A stretch of DNA of 64,000 nucleotides from Corallium rubrum (Eukaryota > Cnidaria > Anthozoa > Scleralcyonacea > Coralliidae): assembly GCA_964035015.1 (NCBI GenBank), contig OZ036004.1:5870280-5934279 (forward strand), read 5' to 3'. A program made the translations under genes and the position numbers. Each line of letters opens with the position of its first letter. Positions within the stretch are counted from its first letter, which is position 1. The notes under the pieces are model-generated. The model was given only the letters and a program-made list of their open reading frames with translations. It did not search any database and had not been told where the DNA came from. Shown piece after piece: positions 40,426 through 52,488 of the stretch.

Positions 40426-41165
40426 CTTTATTTATTCTGGATAACTCTATCAGTCATATCTAAACCGTTCTCTCCAGAGTTCCAGTGAGGACCATCCCTC
40501 ATTGGTCCAGTTACTACAGGAGGAAACCAGAGTAAGCTAACTTTTTTTTTTATACTGGATAACCCCATCAGTCATCTGATCTAAACTGTTCTCTCCAGAG
40601 GTCTAGTATAAGGACCATCCCTCATTGGTCCAGTGTTACTACAGAAGGAAACCAGAGTAAACTAAACTAACTTTATTTATACTGGATAACTCTATCAGTC
40701 ATATCTAAACTGTTCTCCCTAGAGGTCCAGTAAGTACCATCCTTCATTGGTCCAGTGTTACTACAGAAGGAAACCAGAGTAAACTAAACTAACTTTATTT
40801 ATAATGGATAACTCTATCAGTCATATCTAAACTGTTCTCCCTAGAGGTCCAGTAAGAACCATCGCTCATTGGTCCAGTGTTACTACAGAAGGAAACCAGA
40901 GTAAACAAAACTAACTTTATTAATACTGGATAACTCTATCAGTCATATCTAAACTGTTCTCTCTAGAGGTTCAGTAAGGAACCATCCCTCATTGATCCAC
41001 TGAAAAGTTGTAGTGTTTAATAGAGTTAAATTAGAAGCACCCTTCTCCTATGTGACCATTGACCAAGCTGAAATTTTATAATCCGATAACTACATGAACC
41101 AGGAATCGAACCTGGACACGCTGAGTGTACATGTATCCTTACTAGGTCAGCATTTTATCAAGTGT
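40426..41165 (-). mobile_element. Family-1 SINE with a tail repeated about five times
   Basis: On the minus strand a tRNA-like head (B-box-like GGTTCGATTCC at about 41109-41119) runs into the family-1 body (AGTTATCGGATT, TTGGTCA...CACAT). It continues into about five tandem copies, roughly 120 bp each, of the tail (GTTTCCTTCTGTAGTAACAC, CCAATGAGGGATGG, TAGATATGACTGATAGAG). The same tail occurs once in the SINE at 22831-23160. Confidence 0.8.
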
Positions 41166-41387
41166 GGACTGATATTATTTACTCTTGCGGTTTGAATAAT
41201 GAATAAAGAATGTTCCACACGTGGTAGTTGAAATGACATTGAAAAGAAAGGTGTTTGTTTTGTTGAAATTAAGCTGCGGGTTGTCTGCAAAAAGCGTGCC
41301 ATGAAAACAAAGGCACTTCCATCAAGACAGGTGACCAATCCATTGTTGGTTAAAAAGCGCGCCAAATTTCGATTTGCTTTTATTAGA

Positions 41388-41490
41388 CCAAGTTTACACG
41401 GAACCGGACGAATTCGGAACCGGTCTCGAATTAGTACGGTTCTCCCTGTTTACACGGATCAGATTTCTGAGCCCCTGACAGGGTTCGAAC

Positions 41491-41492
<2 letters not shown>
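41388..41492 (+). repeat. ACCGGTCTCGAATT repeat fragment
   Basis: Shares GGAACCGGTCTCGAATTAGT and GTTTACACGG spacers with 37240-37455. It is followed by a tRNA-like CAGGGTTCGAACCTG. Confidence 0.65.

Positions 41493-41493
<1 letters not shown>

Positions 41494-41548
<55 letters not shown>
41494..41548. repeat. TA microsatellite, left flank of SINE palindrome
   Basis: (TA)n abutting the left SINE of the head-to-head pair. Confidence 0.9.
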
Positions 41549-41551
<3 letters not shown>

Positions 41552-41855
41552 TAGAGGTTTTTGGGAAGGAAAATTCGAGTGCAGAATACATACATTTTAA
41601 GACCAAACTGGGACCAGTTGCGAAAAATGCAACTACACAGGCCTTCCGGCAGGAATTGAACCCACGACCTTGCGATTCTAGTGCAATGCTCTGACCACTG
41701 AGTGGTCAGTGGTCAGAGCATTGCACTAGAATCGCAAGGTCGTGGGTTCAATTCCTGCCGGAAGGCCCGTGTAGTTGCATTTTTCGCAACTGGTCCCAGT
41801 TTGGTCTTAAAATGTATGTATTCTGCACTCGAATTTTCCTTCCCAAAAACCTCTA

Positions 41856-41857
<2 letters not shown>
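41549..41857. mobile_element. Head-to-head pair of tRNA-derived SINEs (family 2)
   Basis: The minus-strand copy (about 41549-41697) and plus-strand copy (about 41703-41857) form a near-perfect palindrome. The shared head has GCTC/GAGC D-stem, a seven-base loop CTAGAAT and the B-box-like GGTTCAATTCC. The body contains GTAGTTGCATTTTTCGCAAC and GGTCTTAAAATGTATGTATT. A single copy is at 52489-52650. Confidence 0.9.
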
Positions 41858-42704
<847 letters not shown>

Positions 42705-44618
42705 TCAGAAGACATCCTGGTTAAGATAAAGCCACTCACGAAGTTGACGAACAGCACTAATAACCCCTGGAGTCAATGAAGGGTTTCGAGAGCAGTACCG
42801 TGCATTAGCTAGTGAGATCTCTTCATTACATGTCCCCGAGAACACCAAAAATGATGTCGCATGATTGGACAAGAGTTGTACATGTGAACCATAATGAGAA
42901 GCTTTGATTCGATGAAATCGGATGATATCACCAGTAGAATGAATGTCAGGAAAACGGGATGGATTGTGGTTGAAGATAAGCACTTCTCTGTAATCATGTG
43001 ATTTATGCTCACAGCAGGTTGGGTCAATTAAGTAAAGTTTCATATAGTAATCAGAGCCTTTGGACGGGGCCACCGGTGTGAAGAAACTCACAACTCCAAT
43101 AATATTTTCCAACTCACCACTTGGTACAAGTTCTCCAAGGGTTTTAAAGTTGGGGGGAGGTGTATATGGGTAGGGTGGGGCAGCATTAGTAGGCTGTTCT
43201 TCAGATGCCTGGTTTTCGTTCTTTATTGACATACTAGCTGAAGCTTCTCCCATTTCTTGTCCACTTGCAACATTCTGTCTCTCAGTTTCTCTCTTATTTC
43301 TTTTCCTTATCAATTTATCCATTCCTGCATATCATAATTATAAAAAGGTCTTTAATTAGAATACATCAAACGTGTATCTTTACAATCAACTTACTCCTAA
43401 GGATTTTTCAATGTGGCCGTGTTGAGGCATATCAAAGGCGCTTTAAAGTGCCTATCTCATGGTTGGGGACTTTGAATATTTGTAATCTTTAGATTGTTCT
43501 GAGAAAAATTGTAATATATCTTGTCAGATGAAAATTTCATCTTCATGGGCTTTTTCGCTGTTAAAGGTTCCGGAAGTGATGTCAAAGCAGGGATTTAGAA
43601 ATAGGGTTTAATATACACATATTCATGCTTTGACGTCAAAATGACATCACTTCCGGAACCTTTAACAGGGAAAAAGCCCATGAAGATGAAATTTTCGTCT
43701 GACAAGATATATTACAATTTTTCTCAGAACAATCTAAAGATTACAAATATTCAAAGTCCCCAACCATGAGATAGGCACTTTAAGCAGCCGCCATACAACA
43801 CAGTTCAGACCACAGATCCCAGCTAACCCCTAGGTGTCAATTTTATGGAGGGAGGAAAACCAGAGAACCCAGCGAAAACCCTTGGAGCACAAGAGAGACC
43901 AACTAAACTCTACTCACATGAGTCCCAAGTTCGAGAACGGGGCTATTCCCAGACAGTCGCCCATCCAAGTACTAACTCCATCTAACCCGGCTTAACTATT
44001 GGTGGGAGGCAGTGCCCTAACAGCACACACCATCCATGAAAAGAAAGTCATGTTATACAGTAGATGTTACTTGGAGTTAACAAACCATACCAAGAAAATA
44101 GCCAGGTCATATAATTTGCTCATTGATATAATTATTACATATAAATTGGAGAATTTCTGGTCCACCCAAACATCAGGCAGGCAATTTTTAAGCCCAGATA
44201 CTGACTGTACAATTTGAATTAATCATTTATATGCCTTTTACAGTAAATGTTACAGCAGCAACTAATTTTATATTTTGTTAGATTTTATACATGTATGATG
44301 TACTGTGATTTTCAGTTGAGCTTAGATACAAAAAGTTTTCTTGAAAAGTTTAATCGTTTTGAAATTTGACACATTCCCATGGAAATTTGAATGTTTGAGC
44401 ATTTTGACCAATCGAAAGGCATTGCCCAAACTTTTAAATTTGCTCTTGACATTAACATCATATAAAATTGCCCTTGCTAACATATGCATTTTAATATCCA
44501 AACTTTTCAATGAAACTTTCCGAGTCCAAGCTCAACTGAAAATCGCAGTAATAGACTCACCATCATCGCCCACTTCCACTGTACAATCTTTTAACTTAAC
44601 TTTCGCTTCCAAATCCAT
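42705..44618 (-). CDS. POT1: POT1-type telomere ssDNA-binding protein, N-terminal OB fold
   Basis: Homologue of the shelterin subunit that binds the single-stranded telomeric 3' overhang. Exon 1 (complement 44561-44618) encodes MDLEAKVKLKDCTVEVGDD and splices in phase to exon 2 (from 43324). Exon 2 carries a Lys/Arg-rich stretch, a Pro-rich linker and an OB fold with IIGVVSFFTP, SKGSDYYMKLYLIDPT, STGDIIRFHRIKASHYG, SFLVFSG and AVRQLREWLYL, in the order of POT1 OB1. Exon 2 either ends at a GTGAGT donor after 42740 or runs on to the stop at 42705, giving about 225 aa with a single OB fold. A second OB fold and the TPP1-binding region of full-length POT1 (over 600 aa) were not found downstream, so the model is partial or the gene is unusually short. 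Intron 1 holds a MITE and a 5S-type SINE. Confidence 0.8.
43443..43783. mobile_element. MITE with ~145-bp inverted repeats, POT1 intron 1
   Basis: TTAAAGTGCCTATCTCATGG at the left pairs with its complement ending at 43783. Arms continue almost perfectly through AAAGGTTCCGGAAGTGATGT. The central loop is only about 50 bp. No clear target duplication. Confidence 0.92.
43795..44035 (-). mobile_element. 5S rRNA-derived SINE
   Basis: On the minus strand, GAGTTAGTACTTGGATGGGC then TGTCTGGGAATA matches the 3' half of 5S rRNA including its C-box region. The tail contains GGGTTTTCGCTGGGTTCTCT and GGTTTTCCTCC. The 5' half of 5S is degenerate, so this is a retroposon and not a 5S gene. Confidence 0.82.
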
Positions 44619-45261
44619 ATTTTACTAAATAATCAGTAATTTATATAGTGATTAATTGGTATTAAAACAAAACACCATATTTTAGAGAAGAAATTATATC
44701 CTCAATTGCTCTCATTGCATTTTATATGTACACATAGTACAACATGGGTCCTCAATGAATTAATTTCTGATAATTCGTCAGACTCGTTGCCTATTATTAA
44801 ACTCGAATACTCGATATAAACATGCATTTATATAAACATCTTTTTATATTAACATATTTACTGTTTTAGTAATTCTTGGCGCCATACCAGTAATACACTA
44901 TTCTGTGTACTATTATTAAAATATAGACAACTTATTGACTAGATAAAGCAGTATTAAAAGCACTGTACCTTTTAGATTTTCAAAAGTCTTGCAATGAAAA
45001 CACATCAGGCATCGTCAGGTATAATGGGCTGGTACAGCCCGCGCGTCAGCAGGCGAATCGGGTTACAAAATTTGTAGGCAAAGCAGGCGAGTCTTGCGGA
45101 GCTTTGCGCTCAGACCTATTATAGAGCTTGAGCCTCTGTAATAGATTTGCTTTGTCGTGAATCAATTTTCTGCAGTTTGTATTTGAGAATAAAGACATAT
45201 CAGATAAGGGTAGGAAAACTGAGTTTGGTAAATGATGCAGCTTAGCAGAGTTGACTTTGAT
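44619..45261. other. Upstream of the POT1-like gene
   Basis: No other gene recognised. Part of 45030-45130 is GC-richer and looks like a repeat remnant. Confidence 0.45.
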
Positions 45262-45270
45262 AGATGACAT

Positions 45271-45467
45271 TAGCCTCCTCCGCAGGCAACTCTGTGGCAT
45301 CCAAAAAGTGATTATCTGACACGGGCGCCATATTGACCGAGTTCACGCGGGAGACTATTATAGTCCCCACTCTGCCGCTCGCAATCGCTTGCTGTCCCTT
45401 CGTGCTCAGCCAAAACATTGAAAAGCTGCCGTTTGGGAAGACACAGAGTTGGCTGCGGAGGAGGCTA
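45271..45467. mobile_element. MITE with 9-bp target duplication
   Basis: Terminal repeats TAGCCTCCTCCGCAG...CTGCGGAGGAGGCTA of about 25 bp. AGATGACAT flanks both sides exactly (45262-45270 and 45468-45476). A 9-bp duplication fits Mutator-like elements. 197 bp, no coding capacity. Confidence 0.93.
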
Positions 45468-45539
45468 AGATGACATTGGGTAATTTCCAATTTACAAGAC
45501 CAGACTTGCTTTCAATTAGGACCAAATTTTCCAGTCTAA

Positions 45540-45832
45540 GGTGCTGTTACACGATGCGATTTTTCTTGCAACTTGCAACAAATCACTGAATGTTGAAACT
45601 GTTGCATAAAAAAATCGCACCGTGTAACACCCCGTAGCAGCTTGCGATTTCGTTATTTTTGCCGTGTTGCAAGTTGCAAGAAAAGTTGGATGGGTTCTAC
45701 TTTTTGCTGCAACTTACAACAAAAATCGCAAGTTGCTGAACGTGTAACACCCTTCCTGCAACTTGCGATTACTTTTTTTCACGAGTAAATTTGTTGTAAG
45801 TTGCAAGAAAAATCGCATCGTGTAACAGCACC
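45540..45832. mobile_element. MITE, 293 bp, with CAACTTGC subrepeats
   Basis: GGTGCTGTTACACGATGCGA at the left pairs with its complement at the right end; arms of about 45 bp. Internal copies of TTGCAACTTGC and CGTGTAACACC repeat in both orientations. No target duplication seen. Confidence 0.92.
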
Positions 45833-48417
45833 GTAACAGCCTCAAACCGCGTGTAAATGGAAAGCCCCCCCATTGGTGCTATTTCCTGGTCTTAGTTACT
45901 AACATATCTACAACACACAATTAACCTGAGCTACATTAAATAGCGAGTGTTACTATTATATATATACATCAAAACTCTCATCCAGTGAACTCGGATTCAC
46001 CACGGATTCACAAATGTAGTGAAATTATTAAAATGAATCTCATCTCAGTTTTGTTTCCGCTTCTTTTACACTTCGTGCTTGTTTCGAAACAAAGGACACA
46101 AAAACACCAGAACACAGCAAAGTCAATTCGCCGGCAAAACAAACAGAAATGTAATCAACTATGTAATTTATTCGAAAATATTACGCTTTGTACGCAAGAC
46201 CAAATTATTCATATTACAAGTTACCATAATATATTATAAAACTATTTTCGTTCACCAAGACTCGTCTATGGTAGTCTATAGCCTACACTAATATTAGGCC
46301 ACTCTAATTTAACAAACTTATTCATTGATTATTTCTTTGAAAGTTCGCATGGTGGCAAATTGTCAGTAGAAGCACGACTTTATGGAAACACTGACGTTTA
46401 TTATTGATTACACGATGTTGGCATTTGTTTTGATGAACGACTAACTCACCAGGTCACAAGCTCAGCACTAAATGAATAAACGTGATATTCTGACCACAAA
46501 TTCTCAGCTTCTATTACAAACTTATTCATTGCATGCAAGCCAGATAGCCTGCCAGTGTATATAATAGTATATAATATAAAATAATTACTATTATGGCATT
46601 ATGGTATATTGATCGAGCATTATAAGTCATTTACTATGTATAAGAATGCCCATGGGAGCCATTTTTCTTAACGAGTAAGATATGATTACTGTTTTAATAA
46701 AATTAGTCTGTAGTTTGAACACAACTGATCAACGACTAACATAGAATTTAAGCACAGGAGCTTTAACTGCTTATAGTTCTGGTTATGATATAAACTACAC
46801 TGAAGTTGCCTTTAACCAATGTAGTGATATGTAGCGATAAGATGTCAGTCAAAGATTACAAAAAGATGCAACCACTGGTTTAGATTATAATTATGTATCG
46901 GCAATGATCAAGGCTATACGTCAAATAAGTTTTAACAGGACGTGGAAAGAATTTTGAAAGGGGGAGCCGAAATCAAAATAAATTTTTAGGGGGGTCTGGG
47001 GGCATGCTTCCCCGGGAAATTTTGAAATCAAGAGTCGCTGAATGCCATTTCCTGGCTTTTGGAGGAAGATTTTACAGACTCTAAAGGTTAAAAAACGTCA
47101 TATAAAATACTCAAAACACGCAAACGTCACACAGATACTCAAAATGCATACACTCAGTAGATTGAATACACTGTTTACAGTTTATTTCCTGACACAATTC
47201 ATATTGCAACAGTTTTGTAGTTATACATGTCTGTTGTTTTATATCAAAAGGAGGGAGCCGCGGTCCCCCTGGCTACGTCCCTGAGTCTTAAAAACAAAGC
47301 TTATGGTATAGGAGAGCTGTCTTTGATTACCATGTAGCCATGTGATATCACTGCATATCAGGTCAAAGACTATTTTTAAAGATGTAACTATACAGTGTCA
47401 CTATGACAGTGTTGAACTACATGTATATTTCTTCTATACAATAGTATATAGTAAATTAGTAATTAAAAACTATAATATTATATGTACATTGCTTAGAGAG
47501 TGATGAAAGGCTCTGCTCGAAATGTCAGTATTTTGTTATCAAAACTATTCTCAGCAGTTTACCTCCTACACAACACTCTACTTTTTTACATAGCTGAGAT
47601 CATAGTCAAAAGGTTTTATCCAATAATTTAAAGTCACTGACTCGATTTTTATTTATATATTGAATATATAGATAAAAATGGAGTCAGTGACTTTAAATAA
47701 TATTATTAAAATACTGAGATACTGAGAGAAGATCACGACCAAAGGCTATGTCTATATATGGATCAGAAATGAAGCTTGCTTGGCTTATATTTTGCAAGAA
47801 TGTTGCCTTCGGAGCTGGGGTGAATTAACAATAATTTAGACTTGATGTCGTTAGGTTATTTAAAGGAATGACTACATACCACAGACTGTGTTAATATATG
47901 GCAAGGTAAGGTTATAACACTGGGACTATATACAATGCTAAGCTTATATGGTATAAGGAAACTTTGTCCAAAATAGCAGCGAGTCTTCGCGTCAGGTTAT
48001 TTAAAGAAATTACTGTATATACCACTACATGTGTTAATAAATTTGTAACTTAAATATAGAACTGGAACTATATACAATGGTAGGCGATATGATGGTATAA
48101 GGAAACTGTGTTCAATATAGCAGCAAGAGTTTAGTCATGCAGACTATTTAAAGATATGACTGCACGTCTGCACTTCTCTATATTGATTGTAAGATAAGAT
48201 CAAGACATGACCAAAACTTGACCAATATCGCAATGAAACTACAGTGTTTGGCATAAGTGGAGAAATTTTGATTATTATATATTAGCACTAGATATTACTT
48301 ATGAAGATATCTCGGAAATACATATGTCTTTTAATATTTTCAATTTTTATTTCAATGCCCCTGACATTGTGCTTTTCTATATCACTACTACCATTACATA
48401 ATGACAACCTTCTACTA
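45833..48417. other. Intergenic with repeats
   Basis: No gene recognised. 46940-47290 is a copy of the G-rich dispersed family (GGGGGTCTGGGGGCATGC...GCCATTTCCTGGC). 47500-47590 is a fragment of the ~137-bp family. 47625-47705 is a short hairpin (AATAATTTAAAGTCACTGAC and its diverged complement). Confidence 0.6.
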
Positions 48418-48545
48418 CCATAACTGGTTAGATGCTCTGACCTATACTCTAATTAGCCATTAGAAGCTTGTAAGTTCGACCCTATCTAGAGCTCAGAAAC
48501 ATTTTCTGAGTATATTTGAGTCGGATGAACGTCTACCAAACGTTT
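48418..48545 (+). mobile_element. tRNA-derived SINE (family 3), fragment
   Basis: ATAACTGGTTAGATGCTCTG resembles an A box and GTAAGTTCGACCC a B box. The tail AGCTCAGAAACATTTTCTGA then GGATGAACGTC matches the minus-strand copy at 50283-50395. Confidence 0.65.
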
Positions 48546-48559
48546 TCCACTTTAGACCA

Positions 48560-48775
48560 AGGGCCTTCGCTCGAAACGTTAGACTCCTACGTTCTCTATA
48601 ACACTGTTTGGACAGTATATCAAACCTTACTATTGTAGCTATTGATATACAACGCAGAAAGCGTAGTCTGGTCAAGAAGATATTAATTGCCCAGCAAATA
48701 TTTTTTTCTTGACCAAACCTTACTATATTTCGATTGTTGTTTCAACACTGCCTACGCAGCACGCTACTTTTACTA
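48560..48775 (+). repeat. Two ~137-bp family fragments
   Basis: CGCTCGAAACGTTAGACTCC near 48570, and AACACTGCCTACGCAGCACG near 48743, the latter also at 61.73 kb. Confidence 0.65.
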
Positions 48776-48824
48776 CATGTGCACGTATAGCAGTTTAATA
48801 ATGTCGTCCAAGAATAATAACGAC

Positions 48825-49048
48825 GTTCAGATCACACTTCCACTACCGCTACCGCTACCGTAAATGTGGTTAAGCTGATGTAATGTTCGTTTTTTCGTTC
48901 TGTAGTCGTATTTGGTTTTAATCCTGGTATCGTAAAACGCTTTCTTTTTGCACTTGGTTTGAGACCTGCGACCTTTACTGAACGTAAAAACAATATATGA
49001 CATGCTTAACTATATTTACGGTAGCGGTAGTGGAAGTGTGATCTGAAC
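48825..49048. mobile_element. MITE, 224 bp
   Basis: GTTCAGATCACACTTCCACT at the left pairs with its complement at the right; arms include CCGCTACCGTAAAT, with one extra CTACCG in the left arm. Confidence 0.9.
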
Positions 49049-49397
49049 CTCGCTAATATTTGCACGAAAGCCTGCAGCTATAGACGATACGCTCGTGTAA
49101 GTTTCCCGCCAATATTTTAAAAACACAATGCTATAATTTGCTATTGTTTCGGTTTGAATAGCACCGCATGGAATGTTAACGAGAGCGCTAGATTCAAAAA
49201 ACGTGCTCTCTTCATAAAATTCAAAAATTGTTGAGCCACATTGACACACACTAAACCAAATTCAATAAGAAATTCTCCCAATAAGATGACATTAGGTCAT
49301 AAGCGAGATTGCTAAACAGAAACTATTAAAGGTTGATCGAGACGTGGTTCTAAAAGTCAATTTTGTTAATCTTATTTAAAATTCTACCGTGTGGACG

Positions 49398-49485
49398 CAC
49401 GCGTGCTGACTCAAGAGGGGATATTTGCTAAATAGGGACCATGTGTGAAGACAATAGACTGAACAATCAAGCGCTATTATAAATA
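49398..49485 (+). promoter_or_regulatory. Putative core promoter of the first HES gene
   Basis: TATAAATA at 49478-49485 lies 120 bp before the ATG. TGTGTGAA at 49442-49449 fits the Su(H)/RBPJ consensus YRTGDGAA. CACGCGTG at 49398-49405 contains the class C HES site CACGCG, which would fit autorepression. Motif matches only. Confidence 0.5.
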
Positions 49486-49605
49486 TGACATAATAACAAC
49501 CACAAAACATTAGGCCACTTCATATCAATCGTGAACAGGTGCAGAGAAGAGCGAAGAAGCAACAGAGAGAACAGTCAGTGAATCATTTTGATTACGGACC
49601 ACATC

Positions 49606-52256
49606 ATGGCATTACATTTGAGTCGCAAACCAATGCATAGTCAACTTGGTGGAACTAAACAAATAAAGGTAAGCCTAAAACGTATTACAAACATGTTTTT
49701 GTCCAAGATTTTAGACCACGGCAAAGCTTTGAAGTTGAACGCATAGAAAACGTTATACGGGATATCATATTATTAAAGTATAGTGTAGGTCACACTCATT
49801 GATATTTATTGAGATAAAAATGTAAAAAATATCTGAACTCATTCTCAATAAAATCCTAACGTTTCCAGCAAAAGAAGAACGGGAGAATCCGTGAAAAAAA
49901 ATAATGTACTTTTGACAGGATCAAAATTCTGAAACTGATCATACAGTGACGTGATACAACCGTTGCGGTAGTCATGCAAGCTTACCTAAAATTGCGCTAT
50001 CCAGGCGTTCAGAATATATTCACATAGAAAGGCTCGGCTCCAAACGTCAGTATTTCGTTATTAAAACTATTCTCAGCAGTTTATCACCTTTTCACTTTGA
50101 GTTATCTAAAACACTGCCTACACATCACTCTACTTTTTTACTATCTTGGAATATACAAGCATGCAATGGCTACACCTTCGCATTAGAACTGTGTATCAGA
50201 GTTAAAGTAACATTAGAATCTAAGGAATATTTGAAGTGACTCCAATTAAGTTCACACAAATGAAGCTTAAGATTCAGTATTTCAGACGTTTGGTGGACGT
50301 TCGTCAAGCTCAATTACTCAGAAAAGATTTCTGAGCCCAGGGTTCGAACATGCAACCTTTTAATAACCAGTTAGACAACTCTAAGCATAGCTCTAATATA
50401 GCACATTCAGTATTTCATTATATTGAAAGATAGGTTCAGCGTATAACAGTACAAGTGTTGTGAGATTAACTCATTGCTGCCTAGGATAACTGAGGGTTCT
50501 CCATTTGACGCGTAAAACCACTGATCTGTCGTTAGACAGAGTAAAAAAAATATACAGGGGCCGTTTTGGGCACGCTCAAGCACGAATGGGTTAATACCAA
50601 AATTACAACTATCATAAAAAATTTGGACATCAAATAATAAAGTATTACACTACTTGAAATTACAGGTGAAATCTCTATTCCATCAACATTGTGAGTCTCA
50701 TAAACTACCATTGATACTCTATACTACGTTAGAACACAACTTGCTACAGAATAACATTATTTCCGTCTTAACATTATATATCTGTTGGGTTTTTCAGGCA
50801 AAGAAATGTCAATTAGAACGTATTCGAAGACAACGTATTAACGACAGACTGGAGAAATTAAAAATTATAGTCATGAAACACCTTGGAAATGATGTAAGTT
50901 ATCTGATGGAAGATATTCTAATTGAAATATTATAGAATGTTGTGTCGGCATTGTATTATAAGGAGATTGTTGCATAGTAGCACAGTGTTTAACGCACGTG
51001 CCTTCCTCTGTCACCTGGGGTCCATTCCTGATCGATATACAGGTGGCCAATTTAAAATTTCGTATCCAAATCAACCTTAAAATCCATAAATGCATTACAC
51101 ACAAAACACATCACCAACAGCCACAGAACTTTGAAAGTCATTACTCATTAGAATAAAACATATCAAGAAAACCAAAGTTGAAAAAGTTTTGTGAGGAAAT
51201 GCCAGCAGTGCATGCATGACATATGCCACGTGCCACGTGGTGACAATTTAGGCGCGAAAAATATAACGAGGTTTAAAACTAAACGAATGAATGGGCACTC
51301 GAGTGTCTAACTAGTGACCACTTGAGAAGCATCAAGTACTAAGAAAAATTAAATCTTTGAAAGTTTTCATGGAGATAATGTAATATAAATAAGTTTTGTG
51401 GAAACACCACGTAAAATATTTCTTTGCTAAGCTTTCGGCCTGTTGACTCAGGTCTTCATCAGAGCAATGACAACAAGCTTAGCAAAGAAATATTTTACGT
51501 GGTGTTTCCACAAAACTTATTTATACTAAGAAAAAATCATCTAAAAAACATATTCAAGGCAACTCAACAGTTGCATTTTCTCTATGTAAAATTAAAAGCT
51601 TTGTAGCAGATCTTCATTCTAGTTCTTCAAGCTCTAGTGATGGTCTTGATTATTAAGTTTTATAGTACAGGTCAGATCTGAGCTTATTCACTGTAAGTTT
51701 GCTGAATTTATGTAATTTCTTCCAAACCACTCAAACCTCATGTATTATTAATAAGTTTTGAGATTAGTATATTCATCTTCATATTGTGTAGGTCGGGTTC
51801 TATCCACCGATGGAGAAGGCTGACATTTTGGAGCTGGCAATACGGTGCTTGGAAGGAAAAGACAACACAGAAAACGATACTTCTTCATGTTTGGAAAGAG
51901 ACAACAACAGACGAACACAACAAAGACGACCTCTTGCACAGCTCAGTGAAAACACAACACAGTCTGCAGTAGAAACGAAGAGAGAACTTGAAGTCACCCC
52001 AATAAGAACAAAAAGTTTCTTGACGACAACACTGCGGACAGACCTCACTGGAGATGAAAACACGTCGACCACTAGAGGGGGTCAACCTCGTGCTGAACTC
52101 AAACCATTGTTAAACCATCCAATCAGATCATTCAGAAAATGTAACAGAAGAAACGTCATCACTCGAGTAAACACGCCTTATCAGGTATCATACGACACCT
52201 CTTCAAAACTGCAACCATCTTCACTTAATCCAATATGGCGACCATGGACACTCTAG
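49606..52256 (+). CDS. HES-family bHLH protein lacking an Orange domain
   Basis: bHLH transcriptional repressor of the hairy/Enhancer-of-split type, nuclear. Three exons: 49606-49668, 50798-50893, 51792-52256; all phase 0, 624 nt, 207 aa. Exon 2 holds the basic region and helix 1 (AKKCQLERIRRQRINDRLEK) and exon 3 starts with loop and helix 2 (YPPMEKADILELAIRCLEG). The C-terminus has WRPW (202-205) followed by Thr-Leu; WRPW recruits Groucho/TLE. The basic region lacks the proline typical of HES proteins (Cys25 instead), and the region after helix 2 is hydrophilic with no recognisable Orange domain. AATAAA lies at 52404. It is convergent with a second HES gene with the same intron positions. 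Confidence 0.9.
50025..50135 (+). repeat. Dispersed ~137-bp repeat family, fragment (HES intron 1)
   Basis: CAAACGTCAGTATTTCGTTA, CTCAGCAGTTTATCACC, and AACACTGCCTACACATCACT in family order; nearly the same fragment is at 52800-52925. Confidence 0.8.
50283..50395 (-). mobile_element. tRNA-derived SINE (family 3), minus copy
   Basis: Complement of the element at 48418-48545: GCATGTTCGAACCCTGGGCT and CAGAAATCTTTTCTGAGTAA on the minus strand. Confidence 0.65.
50467..50595 (+). repeat. Single copy of the GTTAGACAGAGTAAAA repeat family
   Basis: GTCGTTAGACAGAGTAAAA followed by GGGGCCGTTTTGGGCACGCT and GGGTTAA. It is the single-unit counterpart of the array at 54640-54925 in the other HES gene. 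Confidence 0.75.
50968..51065 (+). mobile_element. tRNA-derived SINE-like head (family 1 type)
   Basis: GCATAGTAGCACAGTGTTTA resembles an A box and GGGGTCCATTCC a B box. Inside HES intron 2, degenerate and short. Confidence 0.55.
51384..51525. mobile_element. Foldback element, 142 bp (HES intron 2)
   Basis: TATAAATAAGTTTTGTGGAA pairs with its complement at the right end; arms of about 50 bp. The centre reads TTTCGGCCTGTTGACTCAGG then TCTTCATCAGAGCAATGACA. One arm recurs at 21843-21908. Confidence 0.9.
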
Positions 52257-52488
52257 TCAGAGCCTTAGAACAACAAAAATATTAAACTAATGCCACTTTG
52301 TCCTATTTAATGATTGTTTTACAATTATTATGTAAATACTATTCTACTTCGAGACAAAAAAGTTAAATAACTGAGTAATTAATTCACTATATCTTAACTT
52401 TAAAATAAAGAGTTGTTTTGAACACCTATAACTCAGATTTTGGAGTATACATTAATGTATACAGAACTCGCGATCAAGCTCTCGGCAA

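Noticed and set aside
43944..43995. 5S rRNA gene
   Set aside because: Only the 3' half matches and a SINE tail follows.
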